In this document: piece after piece, positions 43,825 to 52,515 of the stretch
Numbering within the stretch: the first letter of the stretch is position 1
Layout: every line of letters begins with the position of its first letter
NCBI GenBank assembly: GCA_041389495.1
Contig: JAWKRT010000003.1
Location: forward strand, 1-64,000
Source of the DNA: Myxococcota bacterium
Lineage (GTDB): Bacteria; Myxococcota_A; UBA9160; UBA4427
Length of the DNA stretch: 64,000 nt
Direction of reading: 5' to 3'
Made by a program: the position numbers and the translations under genes
The notes under the pieces: model-generated
The model's input: only the letters and a program-made list of their open reading frames with translations
Told to the model about the DNA's origin: nothing
The model's database searches: none

Positions 43825-46199
43825 GCGCGAACGAGCGCGACGCCACCGCGCCGTCGGCGTCGCCCGCGCGCGATCGCGGACTCGTCGCGCTTGCGCGCGA
43901 TCGCGGACTCGTCGCGCTGGTACTCGTCGCGCTGCTGCTCGTCGCGACGACGCAGCTCGCGGCCATCGACCTGTGGTGGCAGCTGCGGGCGGGCCGGTGG
44001 ATCGCCGAGCACGGCCTGCCGACGGTCGACCCGTTCAGCTTCGGCTTTCCGGGGCGGCCGTGGATCGAGCAGCGATGGCTCTTCTTCACCGCGGCGCACG
44101 CGCTCGCGAGCCGCTTCGGCCTGAACGCGCTGATCGTCGCGAAGCTCGTCGTGCTCGCGCTGTGCTTCGCGGGTCTCGACCGCGCGATGCGGCCCGCGCG
44201 GGCGTGGGCGCGCGCCGCGGGCCTGGCCGTCGCCGTGCTGCTGCTGCACTCGCGCCTGCGCTTCCGCCCCGAGCTCGCCACGTACGCCGGCGTGATCGCG
44301 ATGCTCGTGGCCTTCGAGGCGCACCGCGCGCGCGCGCGCGCGGCGGAGGCGCTGGGTGTGGTGGAGGGCGAGGCGCGCGCGTTCGGTGCGAGCGCGCGCG
44401 CGCTCGCATGGCTGCCGCTCGTGCAGGTCGTGTGGAGCAACGCGCACACGCTGTGGATCGTCGGGCCGGCGCTCGCGTGGGCGGCGTGGGGGGCGGAGGC
44501 GCTCGCCGCGCGCGCGCCGCGCGCGGCGGACCGGCTCGGCCTCGAGCCCGCGCTGTCGCGGCGCGCGCGGCGCGAGCTCGCGCTCGCCGCCGGCGCGGTG
44601 ACGCTCGCCGCGTTCGTCACTCCCTATCTCTTCATGGGCTACGTCTATCCGACCACGATCGTCGAGCAGATCGGCGTCGGGTCGAAGCTGCGCGAGGCGA
44701 TCGTCGAGCTGCGCAGCCCGTTCGCGTTCCGCGCCGACGCGGTCTACTTCGGGACGTACGTCGGTGCGCTCGCCGTGTCGCTCGCCGGGTGGCTGCTTCC
44801 CGGACGCGCGCCGCTCTTCCGGGTCGTCGCGTGGGCGGGCTTCGTCGGCTTCTCGCTCCTGTCGTCGCGCAACACCGCGCTGCTCGGCCCGGTCGCGGGC
44901 TGGGCGCTCGCGCGCCAGCTCGCCGACGCCGAGGCGAGCGGCATGCGCGGGCTGTCCGCGTTGCGCGCCGCCTCGCGCGCGCTCGCGCTCGCGATCGCGG
45001 TCGGCCTCGGGGCGGCGGCGGCGACGGATGCACTCTGGCGCCCGCGCGGCTGGCACCAGCGCTTCGGCTTCGGCGTGCGCCAGGAGATCTTCCCGATCGA
45101 GGCGATGGCGTTCGCGGCCGAGCACGGCCTGCCGCGCCCCGTGTTCTCGAGCCTCTCCGACGCGAGCTACCTGATCCACGAGGGCGGCGAGGGCAGCGTC
45201 TACCTCGACGGGCGCCTCGAGGTGTACGGCGTCGACATCGTGCTCGAGAACACGCGCCAGCTCGGCGAGCGCGGCGCCATGCTGCGCATCGTCGACGCGC
45301 TCGGCCTCGACACCGCGCTGCTCGAGTTCCCGCTCATGGCGCAGGCGATCCGCGACTTCGAGGCGCGGCCCGACTGGGTGCCCGTCTACTACGACCGCGC
45401 GCACGCGCTCTACCTGCGGCGCACGCCGGCGACCGCGCCGCTCGCCGACGCGCTCGCCCTCGACTGGAACGCCGCTGCGCGCCCGCGCGCCGCGATCCCG
45501 CGCGCGCTCGACCCGCCCGACTGGCTCGACGGCCTCGCGCCGCGCATGGCGGACGCGACGGACGCGAGCGGGCGCGCCGCGCTGCTCGCCCACGTCGGCG
45601 CGCGCGATGCGGCCGCGCGCGCGAGCGAGGAGGTGCTCGCGCTGCGCCCCGACGACCTGCCCGCGCGCGTCTTCCTCGGCGCGCTCGCCGAGGCGCGCGG
45701 CGACGACGCGACGGCGCGCGCGCACTTCGCGCGGGTGGCGGAGCGCGACCTCGCGCGCGACGACGTCGTCGAGGTGCGGCTGCAGGTGGCGGCGAGCGAG
45801 GGCGCGCGCGAGCTGCGCGTCGCGCTCGCGCGCGACGCGCTCGCGCGCGGCAATCGCTCCGGCGCCGTGCTCGCCGCGATCACCGACGGCGCCTTCGACG
45901 TCGCGCACCCCGACGAGGCGGCGCGCTTCCTCGCGGAGCAGATCCGCGACGAGGAGGCGCGCGGCGCCGGTGCCGCGTCGCTCGCGCCGCTGCACGCGGC
46001 GAGCGGGCTCGTCGCGCAGCGGAGCGGCCGCTTCCGCGACGCGGCGTACTACTACGAGCGGTCGCTCGCGCTCGACGCCGCGCAGCCGAAGCTCTGGCGC
46101 GCGCTCGTCGCGTGCTACGAGCGCGCGGGCCTCGCGGATGCGGCGCGCGCGGCCGCGCAGCGCGCGCGCGACGCCGGGGTCGCGACGGACGGGCGTTGA
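43821..46199 (+). CDS. Large membrane protein with TPR-like tail, GT-C-like
   Basis: The protein has 792 residues. The first loop reads IDLWWQLRAGRWIAEHG and TVDPFSFGFPGRPWIEQRWLF. I know this signature from many bacterial GT-C-like membrane proteins without assigned function. The middle has VQVVWSNAHTLWIVGPALAW and FRPELATYAGV. From about 420 the chain is soluble: it first shows a small domain with SDASYLIHEGGEGSVYLDGRLEVYG, then TPR helices from about 585 to the end. The protein may build or ligate an envelope glycan, but this is inference. The ATG overlaps the previous stop in ATGA. Confidence 0.8.
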   Translation: MSANERDATAPSASPARDRGLVALARDRGLVALVLVALLLVATTQLAAIDLWWQLRAGRWIAEHGLPTVDPFSFGFPGRPWIEQRWLFFTAAHALASRFGLNALIVAKLVVLALCFAGLDRAMRPARAWARAAGLAVAVLLLHSRLRFRPELATYAGVIAMLVAFEAHRARARAAEALGVVEGEARAFGASARALAWLPLVQVVWSNAHTLWIVGPALAWAAWGAEALAARAPRAADRLGLEPALSRRARRELALAAGAVTLAAFVTPYLFMGYVYPTTIVEQIGVGSKLREAIVELRSPFAFRADAVYFGTYVGALAVSLAGWLLPGRAPLFRVVAWAGFVGFSLLSSRNTALLGPVAGWALARQLADAEASGMRGLSALRAASRALALAIAVGLGAAAATDALWRPRGWHQRFGFGVRQEIFPIEAMAFAAEHGLPRPVFSSLSDASYLIHEGGEGSVYLDGRLEVYGVDIVLENTRQLGERGAMLRIVDALGLDTALLEFPLMAQAIRDFEARPDWVPVYYDRAHALYLRRTPATAPLADALALDWNAAARPRAAIPRALDPPDWLDGLAPRMADATDASGRAALLAHVGARDAAARASEEVLALRPDDLPARVFLGALAEARGDDATARAHFARVAERDLARDDVVEVRLQVAASEGARELRVALARDALARGNRSGAVLAAITDGAFDVAHPDEAARFLAEQIRDEEARGAGAASLAPLHAASGLVAQRSGRFRDAAYYYERSLALDAAQPKLWRALVACYERAGLADAARAAAQRARDAGVATDGR
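43866..43919 (+). repeat. 27-bp in-frame tandem duplication
   Basis: A 27-base unit is repeated once, with two changes at the end of the second copy, and encodes ARDRGLVAL twice just before the first membrane helix of the large membrane protein. The near identity suggests a recent duplication. Confidence 0.9.
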
Positions 46200-46206
46200 G
46201 CGCGCG

Positions 46207-47934
46207 TCACCCGGCGGCGCCGTCGCCCGCGTCGCCGCCGTCGCCGGGCTCGTCTTCGAGCGGCGGCAGCAGGTCCGCGAGCGGCACGACGAGCAGTGTC
46301 GGGTCGAGGATCTTCGGCAGCGACTCGCGCCGCACGAACAGCACCGCCTGCGGGCCGACGACGAGCGCCGCATAGTCGCGCCGGAAGCTCGGGTGGTCGC
46401 GCAGCCCGCGCGAGCCGAAGTCGATCAGGTCGGGGCGCACGACGTCGAGCACGTAGTCCCAGTCCCACTTCGAGTGGCCGGGGATGAAGCGATCGACCTC
46501 GAGGTGGGCGATGTGGCGATCGGCGCGGCCGAGCACGTCGACGCTCGGTCGCTCGGCGAAGTACGGCCCGATGCCCGCCCAGTGCGCGGCGACGAGCGTG
46601 TCGCCGCGCGTTGCGCGCTGCAGGAAGCGCGCGCGCTCGAAGTTGCCCTGGTTCTCGGCGTGGAAGAGCGTCGGCGCCGACGGCGTCGTCCACTCGTGCA
46701 TCGCGGCGGGCGGGCCACCGGCCGCGAACGCGAGGACGGGCGCGGCGACGGCGAACGCCGCGCGCACGGCGGCGGGAGCGCGCGCGGCGGCGCGGAACGC
46801 GCCCGCCGCGGCGAGTACGGCCACGGCCGGGAGCACCTGCACGAGGTAGCGGCTGCCGTAGTCGCGCACCCAGTCGCCGCCGACCTGGACGTGATAGGCG
46901 GTCGCGAGCGCGACGAACGCGGCGAGCAGCACGGCTTCGGGATGCGCGCGCGCGTGCGTGTGCGCGGTGGCCGGTGCGCCCGGCGGTGCGGGCTCGCGCA
47001 CCGCGCTCCACACGGCCCACGCGGCGAGCGCGAGCGCGGGCAGCCAGCGCCACCCGAAGGCGAGGAGCTGATCGACTCCGCTCGCCAGCACCTTCGCGAG
47101 CGGGGAGCCCGTCGCCTTCAGGTAGTAGGTGTTCGGGAGCGGGTCGCCGTAGTAGGCGAGGCCGAACGCGACGAGCGCGATCCAGAGCGCGGCGATCGCG
47201 GCGAGCGTCGGTGCGGCGGCGCGCCCGCGCGCGCCCGGCGCCGCCGTCCACGCGGCGACGGCCGCCGCGGCGAGCGCGAAGAGCGTCGCGTCGGGGCGCA
47301 CGAGCACGGCGGCGGCGAGGGCGCCGACGGCGATCGCTCCGAGCCTGCGCGCGCGCGCGAACGACGCGGCGGCGACGAACAGGCAGGTGGCGACGAAGAT
47401 CGTGTCGGCGCCCTGCAGCGCGAAGATCTGGTGCGGTGCGCAGACGAGGAGGGCGAGCGCGGCGCCGACGCCCGCCCATTCCTCTCCGCCGCGCGCGCGC
47501 GGCGAGGTCTCGCTCGCCGCCGCGTCGCGCGGGCCGGACGCGCGGCGCGCGAGGTCGGTCGCGCGGCGCGCGGCGAGCGCGCTCGTCGCGACGAGCGCGG
47601 CGAGCGCGAGCAGCTGGATCCAGAGCGACGCCGTCTCGGGGCGCGCGCCGAGCGCGTGGACGCCCGCCATCGCGAGCGTGAGGCCGAGGTTCGTGTAGCC
47701 CTGCACCGCCTCGCCGCCCGGGTTCCACACGAGCCCGTCGCCCGCGGCGAGGTTGCGCGCGTAGCGCATCGAGATCATGGCGTCGTCCCAGAGCACGAAG
47801 ACGCGCGCGCCGCTCGCGCGGTCGACGAGCCCCGTGCGCGCCACGTAGTGCGCACCGATCGCGACCTGCGCGAGCAGCACGGCCGCGAGCGCGAGCGACG
47901 CCGCGCGCGCGCCTTCCCCGCGGTGCGCGGTCAT
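46207..47934 (-). CDS. GT-C type membrane glycosyltransferase, arabinofuranosyltransferase-like
   Basis: This 575-residue membrane protein has the loop VLWDDAMISMRYARNLAAGDGLVWNPGGEAVQGYTN (residues 48-82, acidic pair D50-D51). It shares this with the gene at 2175-3821 and with AftB-type transferases. LRPDATLFALA and LPNTYYLKATGSPLAK are the next conserved parts, and VGGDWVRDYGSRYLVQVLP the fourth. The soluble C-terminus includes RPSVDVLGRADRHIAHLE. By family it transfers a pentofuranose or other sugar from a polyprenyl phosphate. Its ATG overlaps the stop of the upstream gene at 47931 in ATGA, so the two are co-translated. Confidence 0.82.
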   Translation of the reverse strand: MTAHRGEGARAASLALAAVLLAQVAIGAHYVARTGLVDRASGARVFVLWDDAMISMRYARNLAAGDGLVWNPGGEAVQGYTNLGLTLAMAGVHALGARPETASLWIQLLALAALVATSALAARRATDLARRASGPRDAAASETSPRARGGEEWAGVGAALALLVCAPHQIFALQGADTIFVATCLFVAAASFARARRLGAIAVGALAAAVLVRPDATLFALAAAAVAAWTAAPGARGRAAAPTLAAIAALWIALVAFGLAYYGDPLPNTYYLKATGSPLAKVLASGVDQLLAFGWRWLPALALAAWAVWSAVREPAPPGAPATAHTHARAHPEAVLLAAFVALATAYHVQVGGDWVRDYGSRYLVQVLPAVAVLAAAGAFRAAARAPAAVRAAFAVAAPVLAFAAGGPPAAMHEWTTPSAPTLFHAENQGNFERARFLQRATRGDTLVAAHWAGIGPYFAERPSVDVLGRADRHIAHLEVDRFIPGHSKWDWDYVLDVVRPDLIDFGSRGLRDHPSFRRDYAALVVGPQAVLFVRRESLPKILDPTLLVVPLADLLPPLEDEPGDGGDAGDGAAG

Positions 47935-49499
47935 CCCGTGTGCGCCGGTGCGGCGCGCCGGCGCCACGCCGCAGCGGCGCCGACGCCGCCGAGCATCGCG
48001 AGCAGCACGGCGCTCACGACCGCGAAGCGCACGATGTCGTCGGCGAAGAGCGGCGGCGCGGCGAGCACGAGGATCGCTCCCGTGAACGCGGTGAGGACGA
48101 AGAGCGCGCGCTCGTCGTCGCGGAAGACGAGCGCGAGCAGGCCGAGCGCCATGAAGTAGTAGTGCGAGAGGTAGAGCGCGGCGAACGAGAGCGGGAAGCC
48201 GAGGTAGAAGGCCTGCTCGAACGGCAGGCGCCGCGCGAGCACGACCGCGCCGCCGAGCACCGCGAGCACGAGCGCCGCGCGCGCCGGCCAGCGGCGCGCG
48301 ACGTGGTCGGCCACGACTTCCTCCCAGTCGCGCGCGTCGCCCGCAACGCGCAGCTGCAGCATCGCCTCCTCGCCGTGCTCGTCCGACGGCAGCAGGATCG
48401 ACTCGACGCCGACGCCGTTCAGTCCGAACGCCTTCTCCTGGGTCGCGATGCGGTGGAGGAAGAGCGACCAGGTGTTCGTCCCCGGCGGCGACGGGTTCAG
48501 CGCGCACACGGCGGCGATCGCGACGGCGGTCGCGGCGAACGACGCGTACAGGCGGCGGTGCGCGCGCAGGGCGGCGCGGCGCGCCGCGCCGCCCGGACGC
48601 AGCAGGTCGTGCGCCACCAGCGCGACCGCGAAGAAGACGGGGAAGATGCGGAAGTGCGCGGCGGTGGCGAGCGCGGCCCCCGCGATCGCGTAGCGGCGCG
48701 AGGCGAGCGCGAGCCAGGCGGCGACCAGGCAGAGCGCGAAGTCGTAGCGGAGGTAGCTGCCGCCGATGAAGCCGAAGTCGTTGAACGGGTTGGCGTACCA
48801 GAGCGCGGCGAAGGGCAGGGCGGCGTCCGCCCCGAAGCGCCACAGCACGAGCGCGAGCATCGCGAGCACGAGCGCGATGTCGACGTGGCGCAGGATCTCG
48901 AGGAAGGCGTAGGTCGACAGCCAGGGCTGGTTCGAGATGCGGCCGAAGAGCGTCGACGTGAGCGGTGTGCCGTTGTAGCCGTGGTCCTTCAGGATGGCGG
49001 AGCGGTGCCAGGACTCGACGCTCGGGAAGGCGTCGCGGAGCAGCGCGACGTCGGCGCGGAAGGCCTCCCAGCGCGCGTCCGTGAAGCGTTCGCGGATGCG
49101 CGCGCCCTCGCGCACGACGTCGGCGCGCGTGCGGTCGACGCGGTTCGTCGACAGGTTGCGGATGCGGTCGCGCGGGACGAAGTGCGCGGGGTCGTCCGCG
49201 TGGTCGGCGAGCACGATGCCCTCGTAGAGGTCGTCGTGGCCGAGCTCGCGGAAGTACTTGGTCCCGATGAAGTAGTGGAGGAACTCGTGGAGGTGGACGG
49301 TCGGCCGCGCGAGCACGGGCGTCGGGTCGTCGCCCCGCCGCTCGACGACGCGAAGGTGGCCGACGAACGTCAGCAGAACGGCGACCGCGAGCGCTGCGTG
49401 ACGCATCGGCGCGTCGAGCCGGGCCTTCCATCCTTGGACGAGGGCGAGGACTGCCAATCCCGCGAGGATCAGCGCAAGCGAGATGCTCGTGTGGCCCAT
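47931..49499 (-). CDS. Polytopic membrane protein of unknown function
   Basis: The 522-residue protein has one N-terminal helix and a second near 32-48. A polar region of about 150 residues follows, with HLHEFLHYFIGTKYFRELGHDDLYEGIVLAD and ILKDHGYNGTPLTSTLFGRI. About eight further membrane segments then follow, with ALWYANPFNDFGFIGGSYLRYDFALCLVAAWLAL between. The histidine-containing HEFLHYFIGTKYF stretch looks conserved, but I do not recognise the family. The overall shape is compatible with a GT-C protein. It is coupled to the arabinofuranosyltransferase-like gene downstream, so both may work on one glycan (inference). The ATG at 49499 is next to a 249-base divergent promoter region. Confidence 0.72.
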   Translation of the reverse strand: MGHTSISLALILAGLAVLALVQGWKARLDAPMRHAALAVAVLLTFVGHLRVVERRGDDPTPVLARPTVHLHEFLHYFIGTKYFRELGHDDLYEGIVLADHADDPAHFVPRDRIRNLSTNRVDRTRADVVREGARIRERFTDARWEAFRADVALLRDAFPSVESWHRSAILKDHGYNGTPLTSTLFGRISNQPWLSTYAFLEILRHVDIALVLAMLALVLWRFGADAALPFAALWYANPFNDFGFIGGSYLRYDFALCLVAAWLALASRRYAIAGAALATAAHFRIFPVFFAVALVAHDLLRPGGAARRAALRAHRRLYASFAATAVAIAAVCALNPSPPGTNTWSLFLHRIATQEKAFGLNGVGVESILLPSDEHGEEAMLQLRVAGDARDWEEVVADHVARRWPARAALVLAVLGGAVVLARRLPFEQAFYLGFPLSFAALYLSHYYFMALGLLALVFRDDERALFVLTAFTGAILVLAAPPLFADDIVRFAVVSAVLLAMLGGVGAAAAWRRRAAPAHTG

Positions 49500-49616
49500 G
49501 GGCGCGCAACGGTATCACGCTCGCGTTGCGCGAACGCGGCGCGCGCGCGCGCGGTGCGACGTGAAATCGTCGCCGACGAACCGCGAAAAGCGGCGTCAAT
49601 CCGCGGGCTTTCCAGC

Positions 49617-49646
49617 TTGACAGCCGAGAGATCGCCGCCGCATAGT
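49617..49646 (+). promoter_or_regulatory. Candidate sigma-70 promoter for the TonB-dependent receptor gene
   Basis: TTGACA at 49617-49622 is a perfect -35 hexamer. After an 18-base spacer comes CATAGT at 49641-49646, which keeps four of six -10 consensus bases. It lies about 100 bases before the receptor start in a less GC-rich stretch. A perfect TTGACA is rare by chance in this sequence. Confidence 0.5.
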
Positions 49647-49748
49647 CCCGGAGCACCGGATGGCGCGGCCGGCTTCGCCGTGCGCGAATCGTCGATGCGT
49701 CCGTGCGCCCGTACGCCTCGGAATTCCTTCGGCAAGTCAGTAGGTGTC

Positions 49749-52355
49749 ATGCACGTGTTGTTCGCGCCGCCGTCGGTCCAGCTCGGAGCCCCGTCCTCGT
49801 TCGCGATCACCTGTGCACTGCTCGCCGCCGGCGCGTTCGCGTTCGCGCGGTCGAGCGGCGCAGTGCGCGCGCGGCGACGGCTTCGCATCGCGCTCCCGAT
49901 CGCGCTCGCGGTGTCGATCGCACTCGTCGGTGCGACGCGCGCGCGCGCGCAGGGCGAAGGCGAGGGCGACGGCGAAGGTCAGCCGCAGGCCGACCCCGCG
50001 GCCGAAGTGATCAAGATCAAGGGCCAGCGCACGGACGTCCAGAAGCAGGACCAGCAGATCGCGATCACGTCGTTCGGCCAGGAGCAGCTCGACCAGCTCG
50101 GCGTGTCGGACGTCGCGTCGCTGCAGCAGAACGTGCCGTCGCTGCACATCGGGCAGTCGGGCACGCAGGCGGTCGTCACGCTGCGCGGCGTCGGCATCAA
50201 CAACCTGTCGCTCACGGGCTCGCAGGGCGTGCTCGTCCACCAGGACGGCATCGCGCTCGGCCGGCCGACGGCCGTGCTCGGCGCGTTCTACGACATCGAG
50301 GCCGTGAACGCGCTGCGCGGTCCGCAGGGCACGCAGGGCGGCATCAACTCGACGGGCGGCTGGATCGAGATCAACTCGATCAAGCCGAGCGAGGAGTTCC
50401 AGGCCGAGGCGGACTACCAGATCGGCTCGTACAACGAGCACATCGTGCGCGGCTTCATCAACTCGCCGATCGTCGACGAGATGCTGATGGTGCGCGTGAC
50501 GGGCCGGTACGAGCGCCACCAGGGCTACCAGCGCGGCATCGGTCGCAAGGCCGTCGGCCACAGGCAGGAGACGCTCTTCTGGGACGACGACGACGCCTGG
50601 GACAACGCGAACAACCTGCTCGCGCGCGTCCAGGCGCGCGGCCTGCTCGGCAACTTCGAGTACCACCTGACCGGGCAGCACGCGTTCCGCAAGGGCAACG
50701 GCCCCGCGCAGCACCTGCTCACCGAGCCCGGCACGCTCGCGCAGACGGGCTCGAACGTGGGCCTCGGCCCCGCGCCGGACGATCCGAACACGCCCGGTAT
50801 CGACGAGCGGCTGAGCGGCCTGCCCGACGACCCGAGCACGCCGATCGACGAGAGCCTGAACTACGTGCGCACGGGGCTGTGGAACCGCTTCCCGCGCACG
50901 TCGACCGACCCGCGCGCGACGTACCGCGACTTCCCCGGCGGCCAGGACATCGAGCAGTGGTTCGCGCGCGCGTTCTTCGCGTACGACATCGACACGTCGC
51001 CGCTCGGCCCGGTCCGCGCCGAGCTGCTCTGGGCGTTCAACCGCACGCGCGTCGACGTCGACTTCGACTCCGACCTGACGGATGCCGACGCGATCAGCGT
51101 GTTCACGAACGCGCTCTCCGACCAGTACTCGGCCGAGTTCAAGCTGCGCTCGCGCGACCAGAGCCCGCTCAACTGGATGATCGGGGCGATCTGGTGGCAG
51201 GAGAAGACGGACACCGAGGCGTTCGTCGACCTGAGCGGCGGCAACTCGGCGACCGACTTCGGCATCCTCAACGGCATCGAGACCGATCACCTCTCGGGCT
51301 TCGCCGAGACCACCTACGACCTCACCGAGGCGTTCAAGCTCGGCGCCGGCGTGCGCTGGAGCGAGGACACGAAGGATCTCGCCGCGACGCGCCAGAACGT
51401 GAACCTGAGCGTCGATCCGAACTCGGGCGGCTCGCTGCCGCCGACGCTCGAGTTCCTCCCGACGATCCGGCTCGAGGAGCCGTTCCAGGCGGTCACGTAC
51501 AAGGCCTTCGGCCGCTGGCAGCTGACCGACCAGAGCAGCCTCTCGCTCAGCTACACGACGGGGTTCAAGCCCGGCGGCTTCCCGCTCGGCCAGGACTGCG
51601 CGCTGAGCGGCGCGGGCAACACGGGCAGCACCGACAAGTGCGCCTCGTACGGGGCGGAGAAGGTCCGCCAGGTCGAGCTCACGTCGAAGAACTACTTCTT
51701 CGACCAGCGCATGATGCTCAACACGACGCTCTTCTGGACGGACTACGACCCGTTCCAGGTGTGCTTCGTGCTCGGCATCGACTTCAAGTGCGAGGACAAC
51801 GGCGACGCGCTCGTGCGCGGCTTCGAGATCGAGTGGCAGGTGTTCCCGACGCCGGAGCTCTCGCTGATCGGCAACTTCAACCTGCTCGACGCGAAGATCG
51901 ACAACTTCCGCCTCGCCGACCCCGGCGAGCCCAACCAGATCCCGGGCACGACGATCGACAACCCGAAGGCCGGCGTGCAGCAGGATCTCTCGGGCAATCC
52001 GCTCCCGCGCTCGCCGAAGTACAACCTCAACTTCGTGCTGCGTTACGAGATCGACACGACGACGCTCGGGCTCCCCGCCTGGGGCAAGGTCGCGCCGCAG
52101 GTGCAGTACACGTACCAGAGCCGCACGACGTTCCGGGAGTGGGACACGCCGCAGTACGACCAGCGGCGCACGCACCACGTGAACCTGCGCATCAGCTGGA
52201 TCAGCCAGGACACGCGGTGGAGGGCGGAGGCCTTCATCGACAACATCACCGATCTCGACAAGCGCACGTTCGTGAGCTTCGGCGTGCAGGGATCGGTGCA
52301 GGCGCAGTACGCGCCGCCGCGTCGCGCCGGCATCAAGCTCGGCTACAGCTTCTAG
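49749..52355 (+). CDS. TonB-dependent outer-membrane receptor
   Basis: The protein is 868 residues from ATG 49749. A GTG at 49863 would give a more ordinary signal peptide ending in ATRARAQ. After a Gly/Glu/Asp-rich spacer comes EVIKIKGQRTDVQ, the usual start of the plug domain, then QEQLDQLGVSDVASLQQNVPSL, VVTLRGVGINN and LRGPQGTQGGINSTGGWIEI. The remainder is a beta-barrel of alternating residues with ERWSED/GFKPGG-type strands, ending EAFIDNITDL...KLGYSF with the terminal aromatic residue needed for outer-membrane insertion. It takes up an unknown substrate using TonB energy. The two-component genes downstream may regulate it. Composition is less GC-extreme than its neighbours, as expected for beta-barrel proteins. 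Confidence 0.94.
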   Translation: MHVLFAPPSVQLGAPSSFAITCALLAAGAFAFARSSGAVRARRRLRIALPIALAVSIALVGATRARAQGEGEGDGEGQPQADPAAEVIKIKGQRTDVQKQDQQIAITSFGQEQLDQLGVSDVASLQQNVPSLHIGQSGTQAVVTLRGVGINNLSLTGSQGVLVHQDGIALGRPTAVLGAFYDIEAVNALRGPQGTQGGINSTGGWIEINSIKPSEEFQAEADYQIGSYNEHIVRGFINSPIVDEMLMVRVTGRYERHQGYQRGIGRKAVGHRQETLFWDDDDAWDNANNLLARVQARGLLGNFEYHLTGQHAFRKGNGPAQHLLTEPGTLAQTGSNVGLGPAPDDPNTPGIDERLSGLPDDPSTPIDESLNYVRTGLWNRFPRTSTDPRATYRDFPGGQDIEQWFARAFFAYDIDTSPLGPVRAELLWAFNRTRVDVDFDSDLTDADAISVFTNALSDQYSAEFKLRSRDQSPLNWMIGAIWWQEKTDTEAFVDLSGGNSATDFGILNGIETDHLSGFAETTYDLTEAFKLGAGVRWSEDTKDLAATRQNVNLSVDPNSGGSLPPTLEFLPTIRLEEPFQAVTYKAFGRWQLTDQSSLSLSYTTGFKPGGFPLGQDCALSGAGNTGSTDKCASYGAEKVRQVELTSKNYFFDQRMMLNTTLFWTDYDPFQVCFVLGIDFKCEDNGDALVRGFEIEWQVFPTPELSLIGNFNLLDAKIDNFRLADPGEPNQIPGTTIDNPKAGVQQDLSGNPLPRSPKYNLNFVLRYEIDTTTLGLPAWGKVAPQVQYTYQSRTTFREWDTPQYDQRRTHHVNLRISWISQDTRWRAEAFIDNITDLDKRTFVSFGVQGSVQAQYAPPRRAGIKLGYSF

Positions 52356-52515
52356 CGCCGCGCGCCGCGCGCCGCGCGCCCCGCACCCGGCCCGCGCTCC
52401 GGGGGCAGGCTGCGCGCAGAGGTGGCGCAGGTCGCTCCATTTTCCGGCCTTCCCGCTCGCGCCTCGAGGGGGAAGTGGCGTAGGATGCGCCGCTTCCGGG
52501 CGAAGCGGGGCTCGC

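Noticed and set aside
47940..49748. Upstream in-frame extension of the TonB-dependent receptor by about 600 codons
   Set aside because: It is antisense to two well-supported membrane-protein genes and has only Arg/Glu-rich sequence; the receptor signal peptide begins after it.
52476..52490. Possible sigma-54 promoter (TGG, ten bases, GC) before the histidine kinase gene
   Set aside because: Only the minimal GG-N10-GC is present. The rest of the -24/-12 consensus is missing and such matches are common in GC-rich sequence.
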